64,000 nt of DNA. It comes from Diphasiastrum complanatum (taxonomy: Eukaryota > Streptophyta > Lycopodiopsida > Lycopodiales > Lycopodiaceae). The translations under genes and the position numbers were made by a program. Below the pieces are notes generated by a model. That model had not been told where the DNA came from. It did no database searches and saw only the letters and a list, made by a program, of their open reading frames with translations. The stretch covers positions 54,555,597-54,619,596 of the forward strand of contig CM055100.1 in NCBI GenBank assembly GCA_029204225.1. The letters are read 5' to 3'. Shown here one piece after another: positions 10,815 to 21,974 of this stretch. Within the stretch, counting starts at the first letter, position 1; each line of letters opens with the position of its first letter.

Positions 10815-11760
10815 AATGGCACATTGATTCTATGCAGAAGCGAAGAGCTGATTGCGCAAGTGAAGAGCGACATTTCCGAACATTTCGAGATAACAGACCT
10901 AGGACAAGACAGATGCTACCTAGGCTTGCAAATGACCACAACCATGATGAAGGAAAGCTATACCTTCATCAGTACAGGTACATCCAGAAGATCCTAGATG
11001 ATTTTAGGATGACAGATTGCAAAGGGACCAACACCCCAATGCTTGCAAGAACGATTCTGACAAACGAAGATGGTCCGAAAACCGATGAAGAGAAGGAGGC
11101 CATGCAACACATGCCTTACAAGAGGCTAATTGGATCACTGGTGTATCTAGCAGATAACACGCGTCTCGACATTGCTTATGTCGTGTTTAGGATGAGCCAA
11201 TTCAACGTGAACCCAGGTCCTATACACTGGATGATTGTGAAGCGAATCCTACAGTACCTTCAAAATACGAAAGATTTCGTGCTGTGTCACTCCCATGATG
11301 CCGGATTCCAATTGCACTCCTACAATGATGCAAGTTGGGCATCACTCAAGGAAAATTGTAAAAGCATCTCAGGAGGGGGCACCATCGCAACAAAGGCAAT
11401 CATTTTCTGGGTCAGCAAGAAGAGACCATCATCGCTTAGTCATCCTATGAAGTAAAATATGTCATAGCCACCAAGATGGCCAATGAGATCACATGGCTCA
11501 GACAGTTCCTCGATGGATTGGGTGAAACCACCAACAAGCCTCTAATTCTGCAAATGGACAATACATCTGCCATACACTTGACGAACGATCCCGTGTTTCA
11601 TCCAAGGACGAAACACATTGCAATCAAATATCATTTGATAAGGGACCTAGTCGAGAGAAACGAATTGAAAACTACATTCATTGGAATGATGTAGATGGTA
11701 GCCGACATCTTTACTAAGCCCTTAGACAAGGGGATGCTCAAAAGGTAGAGGACGAGTCTA
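10815..11760 (+). pseudogene. Copia RT C-terminus and RNase H remnant
   Basis: The fragment starts just after where the YVDD box would be (LILCRSEELIAQVKSD, EHFEITDLG, CYLGLQM). A frameshift near 10,965 leads to YIQKILDDFRMTDCK, YKRLIGSLVYLA and HWMIVKRILQYL, then RNase H SYNDASWASLKENCKS. A second frame break near 11,450 is followed by TWLRQFLDGLG, LQMDNTSAIHL, HPRTKHIAIKYHLIRD and DIFTKPLDKG. It resembles the remnant at 2.2-4.4 kb. The element is 5'-truncated by an LTR fragment and its 3' LTR was later split by another insertion. Confidence 0.85.
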
Positions 11761-11794
11761 GGAATCGTAAAGCTACCATGCTTTGAGAGGGAGA

Positions 11795-11924
11795 TGAAGA
11801 TACTTAATGTTTCTAGCCACAAAGATTCGATAGCTTTTGAGTTCATGTCTGCAGAAGTGCACAGAAAGGACCAACAAGTCTTTGTATCTTTAGAAATACA
11901 AAGGAACTGCCCACAGGCAGAAAC
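11795..11924 (+). repeat. Start of the host copia 3' LTR, interrupted by a younger element
   Basis: The polypurine run GAGAGGGAGA at 11,785-11,794 is followed by TGAAGATACTTAATG, a plausible LTR start. The sequence is cut at 11,924 by the insertion described below and resumes at 16,484. Confidence 0.6.
11920..11924. repeat. Target-site duplication GAAAC, left copy (right copy 16,479-16,483)
   Basis: GAAAC directly precedes TGTGAAAG of the left LTR, and GAAAC directly follows CTTCACA of the right LTR. A 5-bp duplication is the normal copia integration footprint. Confidence 0.92.
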
Positions 11925-12611
11925 TGTGAAAGTACTGTACTTTAGGACCATAAATGGATCTACAAAAGATCCACAAGAGTGATTGGATGCTTGCTTAACA
12001 ATCTATCAAAAAACTAGACACAAAAAAGTTGATCTAGATTGGCAATTTGACAAACAACAAGCATTAACAATCAAAAGCATTGATAAACATTGAAATCCGA
12101 GCCCACACGTGTGTACTACAGGCTGTTGTACGGCCTTCAACCAAATTGATTTGGTTTCATTTGGATCACAAAAACTCAATGTACATAGTGAACTAGCTTG
12201 AGATTGCCAATGAGCTCCAAAAATTTTCTTTCTACACACTATGGAGAGAGGGAATACATACCAAATTCGACTTCCTTCTTGAAGTTAGGTGGATTTCCAG
12301 CATGTAATAAGGAAGTTAACTCACTCTCCTTGACCTAAAATGAAACCCTAGTCTATTTCCTAGAGTTATGCTTGGTAGGTAGCTAGTTGGTCAAATTTTC
12401 ACCTTAAACTTAGGTGTAGGTCCTATAAAGTAGGGATGACCACCAAATAGACATGACCAACTCTTTTGACTTGACCTAACCTACATTAGGATGGGTTTCC
12501 CATGTGGCATCATGGCCTCACATGTGTGGGACCCACTTGTGTACACAATTTACACTATTCTACATGGTTTTTGATCAAGCTAGATTTGCCAATTTTTGGC
12601 AATTCTTCACA
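11925..12611 (-). repeat. 3' LTR of the nested element (687 bp)
   Basis: On the plus strand it begins TGTGAAAG and ends CTTCACA, matching 15,778-16,478. It lacks the 14 bp present in the other LTR around 15,996. A CACACGTGTG palindrome lies at 12,104-12,113. Confidence 0.95.
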
Positions 12612-12622
12612 CTCCTCCTCAA
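12612..12622 (-). other. Polypurine tract of the nested element
   Basis: The minus strand reads GAGGAGGAG immediately before the TGTGAAG start of the 3' LTR, as expected for plus-strand priming. Confidence 0.8.
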
Positions 12623-12815
12623 ATTTAGCTTGATCTATTTACAACTCTCCTGATAGATGAATGAAAGCTTTTAGAAGTGTCTAAAAAATCCAACTACAAA
12701 CAAGGAACTTTTGAGACTCCAATAGAGAATGATGTCCATGAAGGATCTTTCACCACCTCTTAGAGGATCCCTTACAAGATGTTCCATAAATGTGTCATGT
12801 AGCACACTCCAAAAA

Positions 12816-13583
12816 CTATACATCATGCCAAGCCATGGATTCCAAGGCATTTTGTGCACTTGAAGATACATCAATTAAAATATTAAGTGCATAAATAATG
12901 TTGCCAAAGACAACTTGCCTTGCTTGATCCATATGATTGAGCCTTGATGGCTCCATCTTGATACTCAAGATTCTTCTTGGAGTCCTCGGGTCTTGAGCTT
13001 GATCCTCCACTTGACTTGACTCCAAAACATCAATGAATTGAATAAGGTGTTGATCCAAAGGTGCTTCTTCAAGTTTACAAATCTTCCACTCTTGAAAGAT
13101 CACATTTCCACCATTGACAAATTCTTTGGTCGAAAACAAGTAGATTCTACAATCTCTACTTGAAGAGCAAAACACTACCATTATTCCTATCATTGAAATA
13201 GGATAATCTTTGGTCCTTACATTGGAATGATCATGCATAAAGCATGTGAACACAAAGATTTCCAAAGCAAATGATGTTTCATCTTTTATGACTATATTCA
13301 AACTATTACAAAAATAGTTATCCAATGAAATTGCTTTATCAACAACAAATGTAGATTTCAAAACAGCCCATTTCATTGTCTTGTCATACAAAGTAATAAA
13401 TACCATGAATCTTAAAGGTAAGAAACAAGTCACCTCATGTCTACTACTACTTTCCAAAAAGTATTCAAAGATAGTAGACTCTCCAATGCTCACCACCCTT
13501 GCAAGATGCACACTTGAATAGACAATTTGCATGCAATTCGATGACTCGGCCATTGTCATTGAGGACTCTCTTGATACTCTCAT
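12816..13583 (-). CDS. Unknown 255-aa ORF in the pol position of the nested element
   Basis: The ORF opens 39 bp after the gag-protease stop and ends near the 3' LTR. No integrase DDE, reverse transcriptase YVDD or RNase H motifs are visible. A short stretch (TKEFVNGGNVIFQEW) and a following PRTPRRI-like stretch faintly recall the copia linker between integrase and RT, so this may be a rearranged pol remnant. It is rich in Ser, Phe, Cys and Val and starts at an ATG. Function is unknown. The open frame may simply reflect the young age of the insertion. Confidence 0.55.
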   Translation of the reverse strand: MRVSRESSMTMAESSNCMQIVYSSVHLARVVSIGESTIFEYFLESSSRHEVTCFLPLRFMVFITLYDKTMKWAVLKSTFVVDKAISLDNYFCNSLNIVIKDETSFALEIFVFTCFMHDHSNVRTKDYPISMIGIMVVFCSSSRDCRIYLFSTKEFVNGGNVIFQEWKICKLEEAPLDQHLIQFIDVLESSQVEDQAQDPRTPRRILSIKMEPSRLNHMDQARQVVFGNIIYALNILIDVSSSAQNALESMAWHDV

Positions 13584-13622
13584 GCTTTGAGGCTGATCCT
13601 CAAGATCTTCCTCCTTTTGATG

Positions 13623-14996
13623 CTACTCCTCAATGCAAGCAAGATCACACTTTGCCAAGATCTCCTCTTGAGTGATCTCCTCCTTTGCCAAGCTCATTCT
13701 TTCAAAAGCAACACTAGCTTCCAACTTAAACAATCTTCCATGCTTAAATCCCTTTGCAATGCAAACATCATTATTCAAGATGAAACAAACACCATGCTTA
13801 AAGTGGACATCCAAACCATTTTCTAAGAGTAAACCAACACTAAGCATATTCTTGGTGATTGATGGTACATAAAGGACATTTTCTAGATCCATGCATTTTG
13901 AGGATTCTAGACACAAAGATATGGTGCCAACACCATCTATCCTACACTCTTCATCATTTGCAGTAAAGACAAACTTTTTACCATCATTGAATGAGTGTAA
14001 GGTTGAGAAAAAGTCCTTTTCACAAGACATGTGGGAGCTAGCCCCACTGTCGATCCACCAATTGTCTCTTGAATTGCTATTGCTTGTTGGTGAGGATGTA
14101 GATGCCATCAAGAATACATCTACTTCATCCTCCTCCTCCTCCTTTGCAAGGTTTCCTTGTTTGTCCTCCTCCACTTGTGCTCTTAGCCTCTTGTAGCATT
14201 CAGATGCATAATGCCCCTTCTTTCCACAAAAGAAGCATTTTTGTTTTGACTTGTCCTTTGAGCTTGATGCATCATCCTCTTCTTTGGCCTCCTTTGGATG
14301 CTTCTTCTTTCCATTGGTCTTCTTTTTGCCCTTGAATGAGAAATTGGCTTTCTCATCACCATCCTGCAACGACAAGGAACTCATCCTAGATTTTGCATGG
14401 AGCATCCTACACTCTTCAGCCACTAATACACTGTGAAGTTTTTCTATAGTTGGCAAAGTGTCTTGGATGGCAAAACTTTGGACCAAATTTGCAAAGTCAT
14501 CTCCTAGACCATTAAGGACAATTTGTACAAGCTCTCCATCATGAATCTTCTCTCCAATGGAAGCCAACTCCCTATTTAGAGACTTGATTCTGAGTACATA
14601 ATCCTGTGCACTCTCCTCACTTCTCCTCATGCTTTGCAAAATTTGATTTCTAAGCATAAGAACTCTAGAAGTGTTGCTAGACTCATAGATTGATTTTAAA
14701 GACTCCCAAGCCTCTTTAGCATTGGTACAAGCTGATACTTCTCTCAACAAATCATTGCTCACATTCATCTTCACACAATGAAGTGCAAGCCTAGATCTCT
14801 TCTTGTATCTAGCTAACTCCTGTGCACCTAGAGGTTCATCTTCATCTTCAATCAAGAACTCATAAAGGTCTTGGAGCACTAAGAGTGACTCCATTCTAAC
14901 CTTCCAAATAGCATAATTTGTAGAATTCAACCTCTCACTAGCTTCTAGAAGGTATGCTCTAGCAGATCCCATCTTACTAGTGACTTCTACAAACAA
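13623..14996 (-). CDS. Intact copia gag-protease polyprotein (457 aa)
   Basis: The N-terminal half matches the plant copia gag domain (LNSTNYAIWKVRMESLL at about residue 22, then LHCVKMNVSN, SRVLMLRNQILQSM and LVQIVLNGL). A Lys/Asp-rich linker leads to a CCHC zinc knuckle, CFFCGKKGHYASEC, near residue 250. The aspartic protease active site is WWIDSGASSHM near residue 315, followed by ENVLYVPSITKNMLSVG. Gag would form the particle and bind element RNA, and the protease would process it. The frame is complete with no lesions and ends LACIEE, just where the GAG-pre-integrase domain should begin. The element therefore keeps structural genes but not the enzymes. Confidence 0.92.
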   Translation of the reverse strand: MFVEVTSKMGSARAYLLEASERLNSTNYAIWKVRMESLLVLQDLYEFLIEDEDEPLGAQELARYKKRSRLALHCVKMNVSNDLLREVSACTNAKEAWESLKSIYESSNTSRVLMLRNQILQSMRRSEESAQDYVLRIKSLNRELASIGEKIHDGELVQIVLNGLGDDFANLVQSFAIQDTLPTIEKLHSVLVAEECRMLHAKSRMSSLSLQDGDEKANFSFKGKKKTNGKKKHPKEAKEEDDASSSKDKSKQKCFFCGKKGHYASECYKRLRAQVEEDKQGNLAKEEEEDEVDVFLMASTSSPTSNSNSRDNWWIDSGASSHMSCEKDFFSTLHSFNDGKKFVFTANDEECRIDGVGTISLCLESSKCMDLENVLYVPSITKNMLSVGLLLENGLDVHFKHGVCFILNNDVCIAKGFKHGRLFKLEASVAFERMSLAKEEITQEEILAKCDLACIEE

Positions 14997-15003
14997 GAAA
15001 TAG

Positions 15004-15346
15004 ATTTGATTGACTTGAAACTCACAAAGGTCTCACACTTGCAGTGTTTCACTCAAATTTGATTTCTAATCCAACAAATGGACTTATAATCACAGTTCTA
15101 TCACTCCCTCACAAAGCTGGAATGAAGATAAGATGAAGTGAAAACTACTTTCACACAAATCTTGCCAAGAAATGGATTTGATTGTCTCTAGAAACTCACT
15201 AAGGTCTCTCTCTTGTAGTTTTTCACTCAAATTAGATTTCTAATCCAACAAATGGACTTATAATCTCAGTTCTAGCACTCCCTCACAAAGTTGGAATGAA
15301 GATAAGATGATGTGAAATCTACTTACAATCAAATCTTGCCAATTTT
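15004..15346 (-). repeat. Two tandem copies of a ~171-bp unit in the element leader
   Basis: Copies begin GATTTGATTG at 15,004 and 15,175. Both contain TTTCTAATCCAACAAATGG and the CTCCCTCACAAAG segment and end near CTTGCCAA. They lie between the primer site and gag, where packaging signals are expected in LTR elements. Confidence 0.85.
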
Positions 15347-15765
15347 GGCTATTTTTGGACAAAAAAATGGCTTAATCTCTTTCTTCCTTCTTGGTGTACT
15401 TTCAAGACCTGTTTTTAACCTTAATAGGACTTGAACTCAGCCTAGATTAATTAGATTCCATGACACAAATTCAAATCTAATCAATGGCAAATGATCTTGG
15501 TAGATTATCCTAGAATCTCCACCAAAAATTACACCAACAGCTCACAAATTGAATTTTTTTGGATCAAATGAATACCATGCATTAAATGCAGGTTCAGAGG
15601 TGCCCACACAAGTGGACAGTACGGATTTGGACCCCTACCAAGTTTGGGATCAAATCTCCTCACCAAAATCAAGATTCTAGCTTGCCCTCTCAATACTAGC
15701 TTTTAGCACCAAAACTTGCTAAAAATGGATTTGCATTAGATCAATGGCTTATGCTCTTGTACTTG

Positions 15766-15777
15766 TCTCTGATACCA
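15766..15777 (-). other. Primer binding site (initiator Met tRNA)
   Basis: The minus strand reads TGGTATCAGAGA directly after the 5' LTR. It is one base from the standard plant copia site TGGTATCAGAGC. Confidence 0.9.
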
Positions 15778-16478
15778 TGTGAAAGTACTGTACTTTAGGA
15801 CCATAAATGGATCTACAAAAGATCCACAAGAGTGATTGGATGCTTGCTTAACAATCTATCAAAAAACTAGACACAAAAAAGTTGATCTAGATTGGCAATT
15901 TGACAAACAACAAGCATTAACAATCAAAAGCATTGATAAACATTGAAATCCGAGCCCACACGTGTGTACTACAGGCTGTAGTACGGCCTTCAACCTGAGA
16001 AACAAGTAGAAATTGATTTGGTTTCATTTGGATCACAAAAACTCAATGTACATAGTGAACTAGCTTGAGATTGCCAATGAGCTCCAAAAATTTTCTTTCT
16101 ACACACTATGGAGAGAGGGAATACATACTAAATTCGACTTCCTTCTTGAATTTAGGTGGATTTCCAGCATGTAATAAGGAAGTTAACTCACTCTCCTTGA
16201 CCTAAAATGAAACCCTAGTCTATTTCCTAGAGTTATGCTTGGTAGGTAGCTAGTTGGTCAAATTTTCACCTTAAACTTAGGTGTAGGTCCTATAAAGTAG
16301 GGATGACCACCAAATAGACATGACCAACTCTCTTGACTTGACCTAACCTACATTAGTATGGGTTTCCCATGTGGCATCATGGCCTCACATGTGTGGGACC
16401 CACTTGTGTACACAATTTACACTATTCTACATGGTTTTTGATCAAGCTAGATTTGCCAATTATTGGCAATTCTTCACA
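15778..16478 (-). repeat. 5' LTR of the nested element (701 bp)
   Basis: It pairs with 11,925-12,611. TG...CA ends, the CACACGTGTG palindrome at 15,957-15,966 and the adjoining primer site mark it as the 5' LTR of a minus-strand element. Confidence 0.95.
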
Positions 16479-16483
16479 GAAAC

Positions 16484-17756
16484 CAGCCCAGAAAATAACC
16501 GCCTACATAATGGTTTCAATGAAGGGCAAGACCCGAAGACATGGTCAAACGAATGTAGACTCGAAGGCAAAGACCCAAAGTTCAAAGACAAAAGGACCTC
16601 GAAGGAGAAGCCGAAGTCCAAAGGAAAACACGAAGCCACGAAGCTCGAAACACCGAAGACCGAAAGACGGTGGATCTTCATGCTCTAAGTATAAAGGACA
16701 TCAAGCAAAGTATCAGGAGGAGAAGCACCTCCACGGACAATGTCGACGACAAACAGAGGGTCGCTAAAACATGCTTAACCAGTCTGTTGTAAAACTGACT
16801 CAGGTGCACCTAGTGTGCCTTGTAAGACTCGGTGCACCCAGTGTGCCCTGTAAGACTCTTAGGGGTGATGTTCTCTAAGGTCTCAGAGCAAGTTAGAAAG
16901 TCAACAACTAAGCCTCCGACCTGTGGTGAGCTAGTCAAGTAGTCACAAGTCATGAGCTAGCTTTGGAGCTCGACTCATAGCCTAGTCAGGAACCAAATTG
17001 ATTCTGCCATCGGGACGATTGCCGGGAACCATGTCCGGGAGCCAGACTGATTCTGTGAAGCTTGCTAGGCTTAATCAGCAAAATAAGAACTAAGGTGTTG
17101 CCCACAGTGTAAGCACAGGTGTGTCCATGGTCAGGGTGGTTGACAGAACGGGGGACTTGATGAGTCAAGGTGTTGCTCTTACGGTGTAAGCATGGTCAGT
17201 TCTCACGGTTCGGGCCTGGCGCCATCTGCACGTAGGACAGATGAGGCAAAGTGCTTCCTAGGTAGAGCACGGTCTGTGCCTTGTGGGGTGCGGGGTGACA
17301 TATTCGAATTGTACGGGTTAACCATTGATATAGAGATGTTGCTCGAATTAGGGTGTAAAGCACGGGTTGCTAGCTGCCGGTGCGGGATAGCTGCCAATCA
17401 TTTAGCTATAAGGACTATCGACCTGGGTTGGTGGGGCGTGACTGAGGCAATGTGCTGCTTAATGGTGAAAGCACGAATGGTTGGATGGATGTTTTCTCGT
17501 GGGCTAATTCTGTGATAGATTTGCGCGGGTGTGGCTAGGCAAAGGTCCTACATCCGGTCTCAAGGGGGATGTGGCTTGAGAGGGATTCTCTGTGTTAGCT
17601 TTGGTTGGTTTGTTCTATCTGTTGCGTGCTTGCTTGGACACAAATGACTTGGTTCCTACTTGGCTCTTAGGTGATGGGAGCGTGCTAGTTTGAGGAGGAG
17701 ATACTTTTATACTGAAGCTAATTTAATAAAGAAGATTAGAGAGTTGTGGGGGGTCG
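16484..17756 (+). other. Remainder of the interrupted host copia LTR and unassigned flank
   Basis: The sequence continues the LTR begun at 11,795. It is more GC-rich than its surroundings, with CGAAG-rich sequence at 16,520-16,700 and related AAGGTGTTGC segments near 17,092 and 17,167. The LTR end could not be located. No convincing gene is present. Short ORFs here are compositional. Confidence 0.5.
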
Positions 17757-18170
17757 ACCCAAAATCCGAGTGACCACTTTTTGATTTGATTCAACCTTGC
17801 TTTGTTCTGAGTCCATTGTTTTGAGCATCCTACACAAGAAACTGAAGATCAAGACTAAGTTTGAAGTAATTGAACACCTTTTGAGCCTTCTGAGTATCAA
17901 TAGTGTTTTCTTTTGAAGCATTTCAAATGTTCCAAAAGTAGGATTCAAAGTTGTCAAAGTGCCTTAAACCATTTTGAGTGTCTAATCTAGATAATCTTGT
18001 TTTGTGGAATATTTGAGATCCATCTCAAATACAGTTGCAAGTTTTTCACATAGGAAGGTAGTATATCCTTGAAAATACCTATAGTGAAAGAGAGCAACAA
18101 CATTAAGTCTGATTGGAACAAGCTCAAACATATTGTTGTCCAATAAGTTAAACTAGGAAGACTTCACATA

Positions 18171-19996
18171 ATGGCACCTCTGGGAGGATATCCTCTAGAA
18201 GCAAATGAAAGACTAAATACTTCTAATTACTCAATTTGGAGCTTAGAATGGAGTCTATTTTAATACTCCAAGATGTTATGGATATTGTGCTTAGTATTGA
18301 GGAGGAGCCTCAAGTACAACTTGAAATACCTAAGTACAGGAAGAGAGCTAGAATGGCTCTACATTTCATTAAGATGAATGTATCTAATGAAATTTTGAGA
18401 GAGAGAGGTTTTTGCACCATAGCTAAAGATGCTTGGGATGCACTTAAGTCCATTTATGAGGCTAAGAACACTTCTAGAATACTCACTCTTAGGAATCCGA
18501 TTTTTCAAAGTTTTCAAAGAAGTGAGGAGGGTGCATCAAACTATGCTCTGAGAGTAAAAGATCTTTATAGGGAGCTTTCTTGTGTTGGTATTACAATTAA
18601 CCAAGATGAGCTAGTACAAGTCATTCTAAATGGCTTGAAAGATGACTATGATAATCTTGTTCAATCCTTTTCCATTAAGGAGGAGTTGCCTAATTTAGAA
18701 ACTCTCCAAGGAATTCTCATTTCTGAAGAAGCTAGGCAAAGTTATAAACTTTCTAGGATGAACAAACTTGAGCATGGTGGAAGTGACAAAGCCCTCTTTG
18801 TCAAGGACAAGCATAAAGGAAGGAGCAAGAACTAGTTTTTTCAGGCATCCAACAACAACAAAGCCAAGGATCAAGACAAAGATGGTGAAGAGGATGGTTT
18901 ATCTCATCCTTCTACTTCAAAGACCAAGAAAAAGAAAGTCAAATGTTTCTTCTGTGGCAAGAAGGGGCACTATGCCTCTAATTGCTTTAAGAAGAAAAAC
19001 CAACTCAAGCAAGCAAATCTCTCCAAAGAGATTGAAGGAGATTTTGTTGCAAGTGATGGAGAAGGATCACTCATGGTGTCGAGTTTTTCTTCATCACCTT
19101 TCAAGAAAGATGGAGCTTGGTACATAGATAGTGGAGCTTCTTCACATATGTGCTGTTCAAAGGAGTCTTTTCACTCAATTGTACCTTACAAAGGACTTAA
19201 GAGATCTATTTACACTACAAATGATCATGAGTGCTCTATTGAAGGAATTGGCAACATTCCATTGAAACTTGCTTCTTCTAAAGTTCTTTCACTTTCCATT
19301 CCTAAACTTACAAAGAACTTGATTAGTGCTGGAAAGTTGCCTGATATTGGTTGTGATGTAAAGTTCAATTCCAATACTTGCTTTATCAAGAAAAATGATG
19401 AGGTCCTAGCTGATGGATCTAGATATGGTGGAATTTTCAAGTTGAATTCTTATCAGAATGCAAACTTTGTGAAGTTGCTCTTTTATCTAAGGAGGAGTTA
19501 TGGCATAGAAATATGGGGCATCCTAACTTTAAGTCTATCTCTTCTATGATCAAGAAAGAGAAGGTAGTTGGCCTTCCAAAGTCACTATCCGAAGATTTCA
19601 AGCCTTGTGAGGCTTGTGCTATTGCAAAATCACATAGAAAACCATATCAAAAGTCTTTTATCAAGACTACTCATCCTTTGGAGCTTATACACTTAGATGT
19701 TCATTTTTCTTCTTCTAAAAGTATTGGTGGTGCAACATGTTTTGTCACCTTTATTGATGACTTTACAAGATATACTTGGTTGTATTTACTTTCTTTAAAA
19801 GCTATGGTATTTGATCACTTTCTAATCTTCAGAGAAATAGTTTTCTTCCAAAGTTAAAGCTTTAAGATGTGATGGAGGAGGTGAATACATCTCCAACAAG
19901 TTTTATGAATATTGTGAAGGTCAAGGAATAAAAAGAGAATTTTCTTGTGCTTATTCTCCATCTCAAAATGGAGTTGCTGAGAGGAAAAATTGATTT
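18171..19996 (+). pseudogene. Copia gag-protease-integrase, broken and cut in the integrase core
   Basis: Gag starts at ATG 18,171 (ERLNTSNYSIW), shifts frame near 18,238 and continues with RMESILILQDVMDIVLSIEEEP. A single in-frame TAG at 18,833 separates gag from the zinc knuckle CFFCGKKGHYASNC and the protease WYIDSGASSHM, which lie in the same frame. A one-base shift near 19,470 leads to the pre-integrase motif ELWHRNMGHPNF and integrase zinc residues. Another shift near 19,845 precedes GGGEYISNKF and NGVAERKN, where homology ends abruptly. The protein is close to the gag at 13.6-15.0 kb. The damage is light, so the element is fairly young apart from the truncation. Confidence 0.9.
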
Positions 19997-21216
19997 CACT
20001 GCTTTGATTCCATTTAGGCACCTTGCGAGGGTTGGTAAGATGATCTTGATGCTCTACAAGGGTTCTGAAAATTCAGCTTCTGGGAACCCTCGCACACCCT
20101 AAAAAATGATGATTTCTCCATCAAGAACTCTCGCAAAGATTTTCATGGATGCATCTGGGTCAGATTTGGTGACTGTCCAAGTTTCAAGAGCTATCTCCCA
20201 GTGGATCTCCAAAAACCATAAAAAAAGTGTTCTTTTAGAGTGTTTTTTGACGAGATCTTGAGATTTTCTGATTTTTAAGTTCTGCAAACTGGTAATCAGC
20301 TTCATCCATGCTTGATCTGACTGTTGGTAATTCTCTGGAAGCTTTGATGGATAATTGGTAGCTTTCATCCTATTTAATCTATAGTTTAGATATTGTGAGG
20401 TGAGCTTGAATTCGAACCAGGTTCGAGTTGAAAAATATCAACTTGAAAAATCTCAACCTGAACCAATCTAATTTTGATATAATCTCTGTAGTCAAATGTA
20501 TCTGCTAGCACACACATATCAACTCGAAACTTGTTCATCAATCAACCTAGACTTTCATCTCTTTTAATCTATACTTCAGATATATCCATCAATCTTCGGT
20601 GAATTTTGCCCTTAAAGCTGCCATAGTTATTGAGATCGAGGTCTCTGATCTGCAATGAGCTCTCAAAATGATAGAGTCTCCTCCTCTCTATTAAGCATGA
20701 AAATAGTGTACAAATGGTGCCTTTTTATAAAATGGGGAAGGCCCTTGCCCCTCAATTCTATTGGCTAATAATCACATTGATCATATCCATTCATCTTGGA
20801 CCCAACTTGATCCAAGGGTCCATAAAAAGTACATTAAACTTCACAAGATTCATGTGAGTCCCAATTTGGACCCAACTCTAAAAAGTGAACTCTAAGTTTA
20901 AAAATGACTTTGGGCCTCTAGTTTTATTTTAATTCCAAGGCCCAAGTCAATTTTATTTTATTTACACTTAAACTTGCGTGCTCATTGGGCCATGGGCTTA
21001 TGCGCGCCAGATGCCATGCCCTTGCAACACATTTTATTGGACGATTTTATTTATTTACACTTTGTTGGGAATACCCCCAACACAAATCTAACAATGCATT
21101 ACTACCAAACACTATCCTAAATAATTCTAACAACTAGCAATCTATTACAAGAAAAACACTATCCTAAATAATTCTAAATCAATGCAAAATTCAAAACACA
21201 CACACACACACACACA

Positions 21217-21312
<96 letters not shown>

Positions 21313-21974
21313 CTCAAATTAGAAATCTAAGATTTAATTACCATCAACCACTACCTTCATTTACTTATACTTTACACTTAACACTATCTAATCAAACACT
21401 TAACATTGTCTATTCAAACACTTAACATTATCTATTCAAACACTTATCTTTCTCTTCTTCACTTTCTTTCACAAAAACTATCCTTTACAAAAAATACAAA
21501 ACATAAAGTCCAAAAACATTAAAAGCTTTCAATATCTTCAGGCACCAACCCTTAAGCATCAAAAAAATCTTTAAGATCCAAGCTCCAAACGCTCCAAGTG
21601 CACCTTCAATCGCTCCAACCTGCACACAAAAAAGTGAGAGGAAAGATGCTGGATCGCACGAATTCTCAAAAAATCCATAGACGTCGAAATCCAACACCCT
21701 CCAAATATGTCGGAATCTGACGTCCAGGCCATGAGGTCGTAGACATGCATTTGGATTGTTGACATAGATGTCAGAATCCGACATCCATGTCGGATGACAA
21801 ATAATTTTATTTATTTATTAATTATTCCATGCCATATCCACGTCTGGCTATCGGATTCCGTATCCACTTTGAAAAATGGTTGTCACCACAATTTTCCAAT
21901 CATCGGACCTCAAGTTCTGGAATTTTCCCATGGATGTCGGATTCCAACATGTCGAATTGTGCGGATTATAAATT
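19997..21974. other. Unassigned sequence that interrupts or truncates the copia integrase
   Basis: It begins exactly where the copia integrase stops and ends where the peroxidase duplication begins. It contains the CA/CT microsatellite and a segment near 21,700-21,960 with repeated TCGGA/TCCGA words. No coding domain was recognised. It could be a non-coding LTR-type sequence, but no paired ends were found. Confidence 0.4.
21194..21309. repeat. Compound microsatellite (CA)n-(CT)n
   Basis: A CA run to about 21,218 is followed by an uninterrupted CT run to 21,309. Confidence 0.98.

Larger units (their letters stand above)
11925..16478 (-). mobile_element. Young non-autonomous copia-type LTR retrotransposon, gag-protease only
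   Basis: A complete 4.55-kb element on the minus strand. It has two near-identical LTRs, a tRNA-Met primer site, a long leader, an intact gag-protease ORF, a second ORF of unknown function, a polypurine tract and a 5-bp target duplication. Integrase, reverse transcriptase and RNase H motifs are absent between the protease and the polypurine tract, so movement would need enzymes from a related autonomous element. By eye the LTRs differ by about six substitutions plus one 14-bp indel over roughly 690 bp, so the insertion is young compared with its decayed host copia. Confidence 0.9.

Noticed and set aside
16369-16767. Lys/Arg-rich ORF spanning the right LTR edge
   Set aside because: It crosses the LTR end and target duplication at 16,478-16,483, so it cannot be an ancestral gene. 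The composition is simple.
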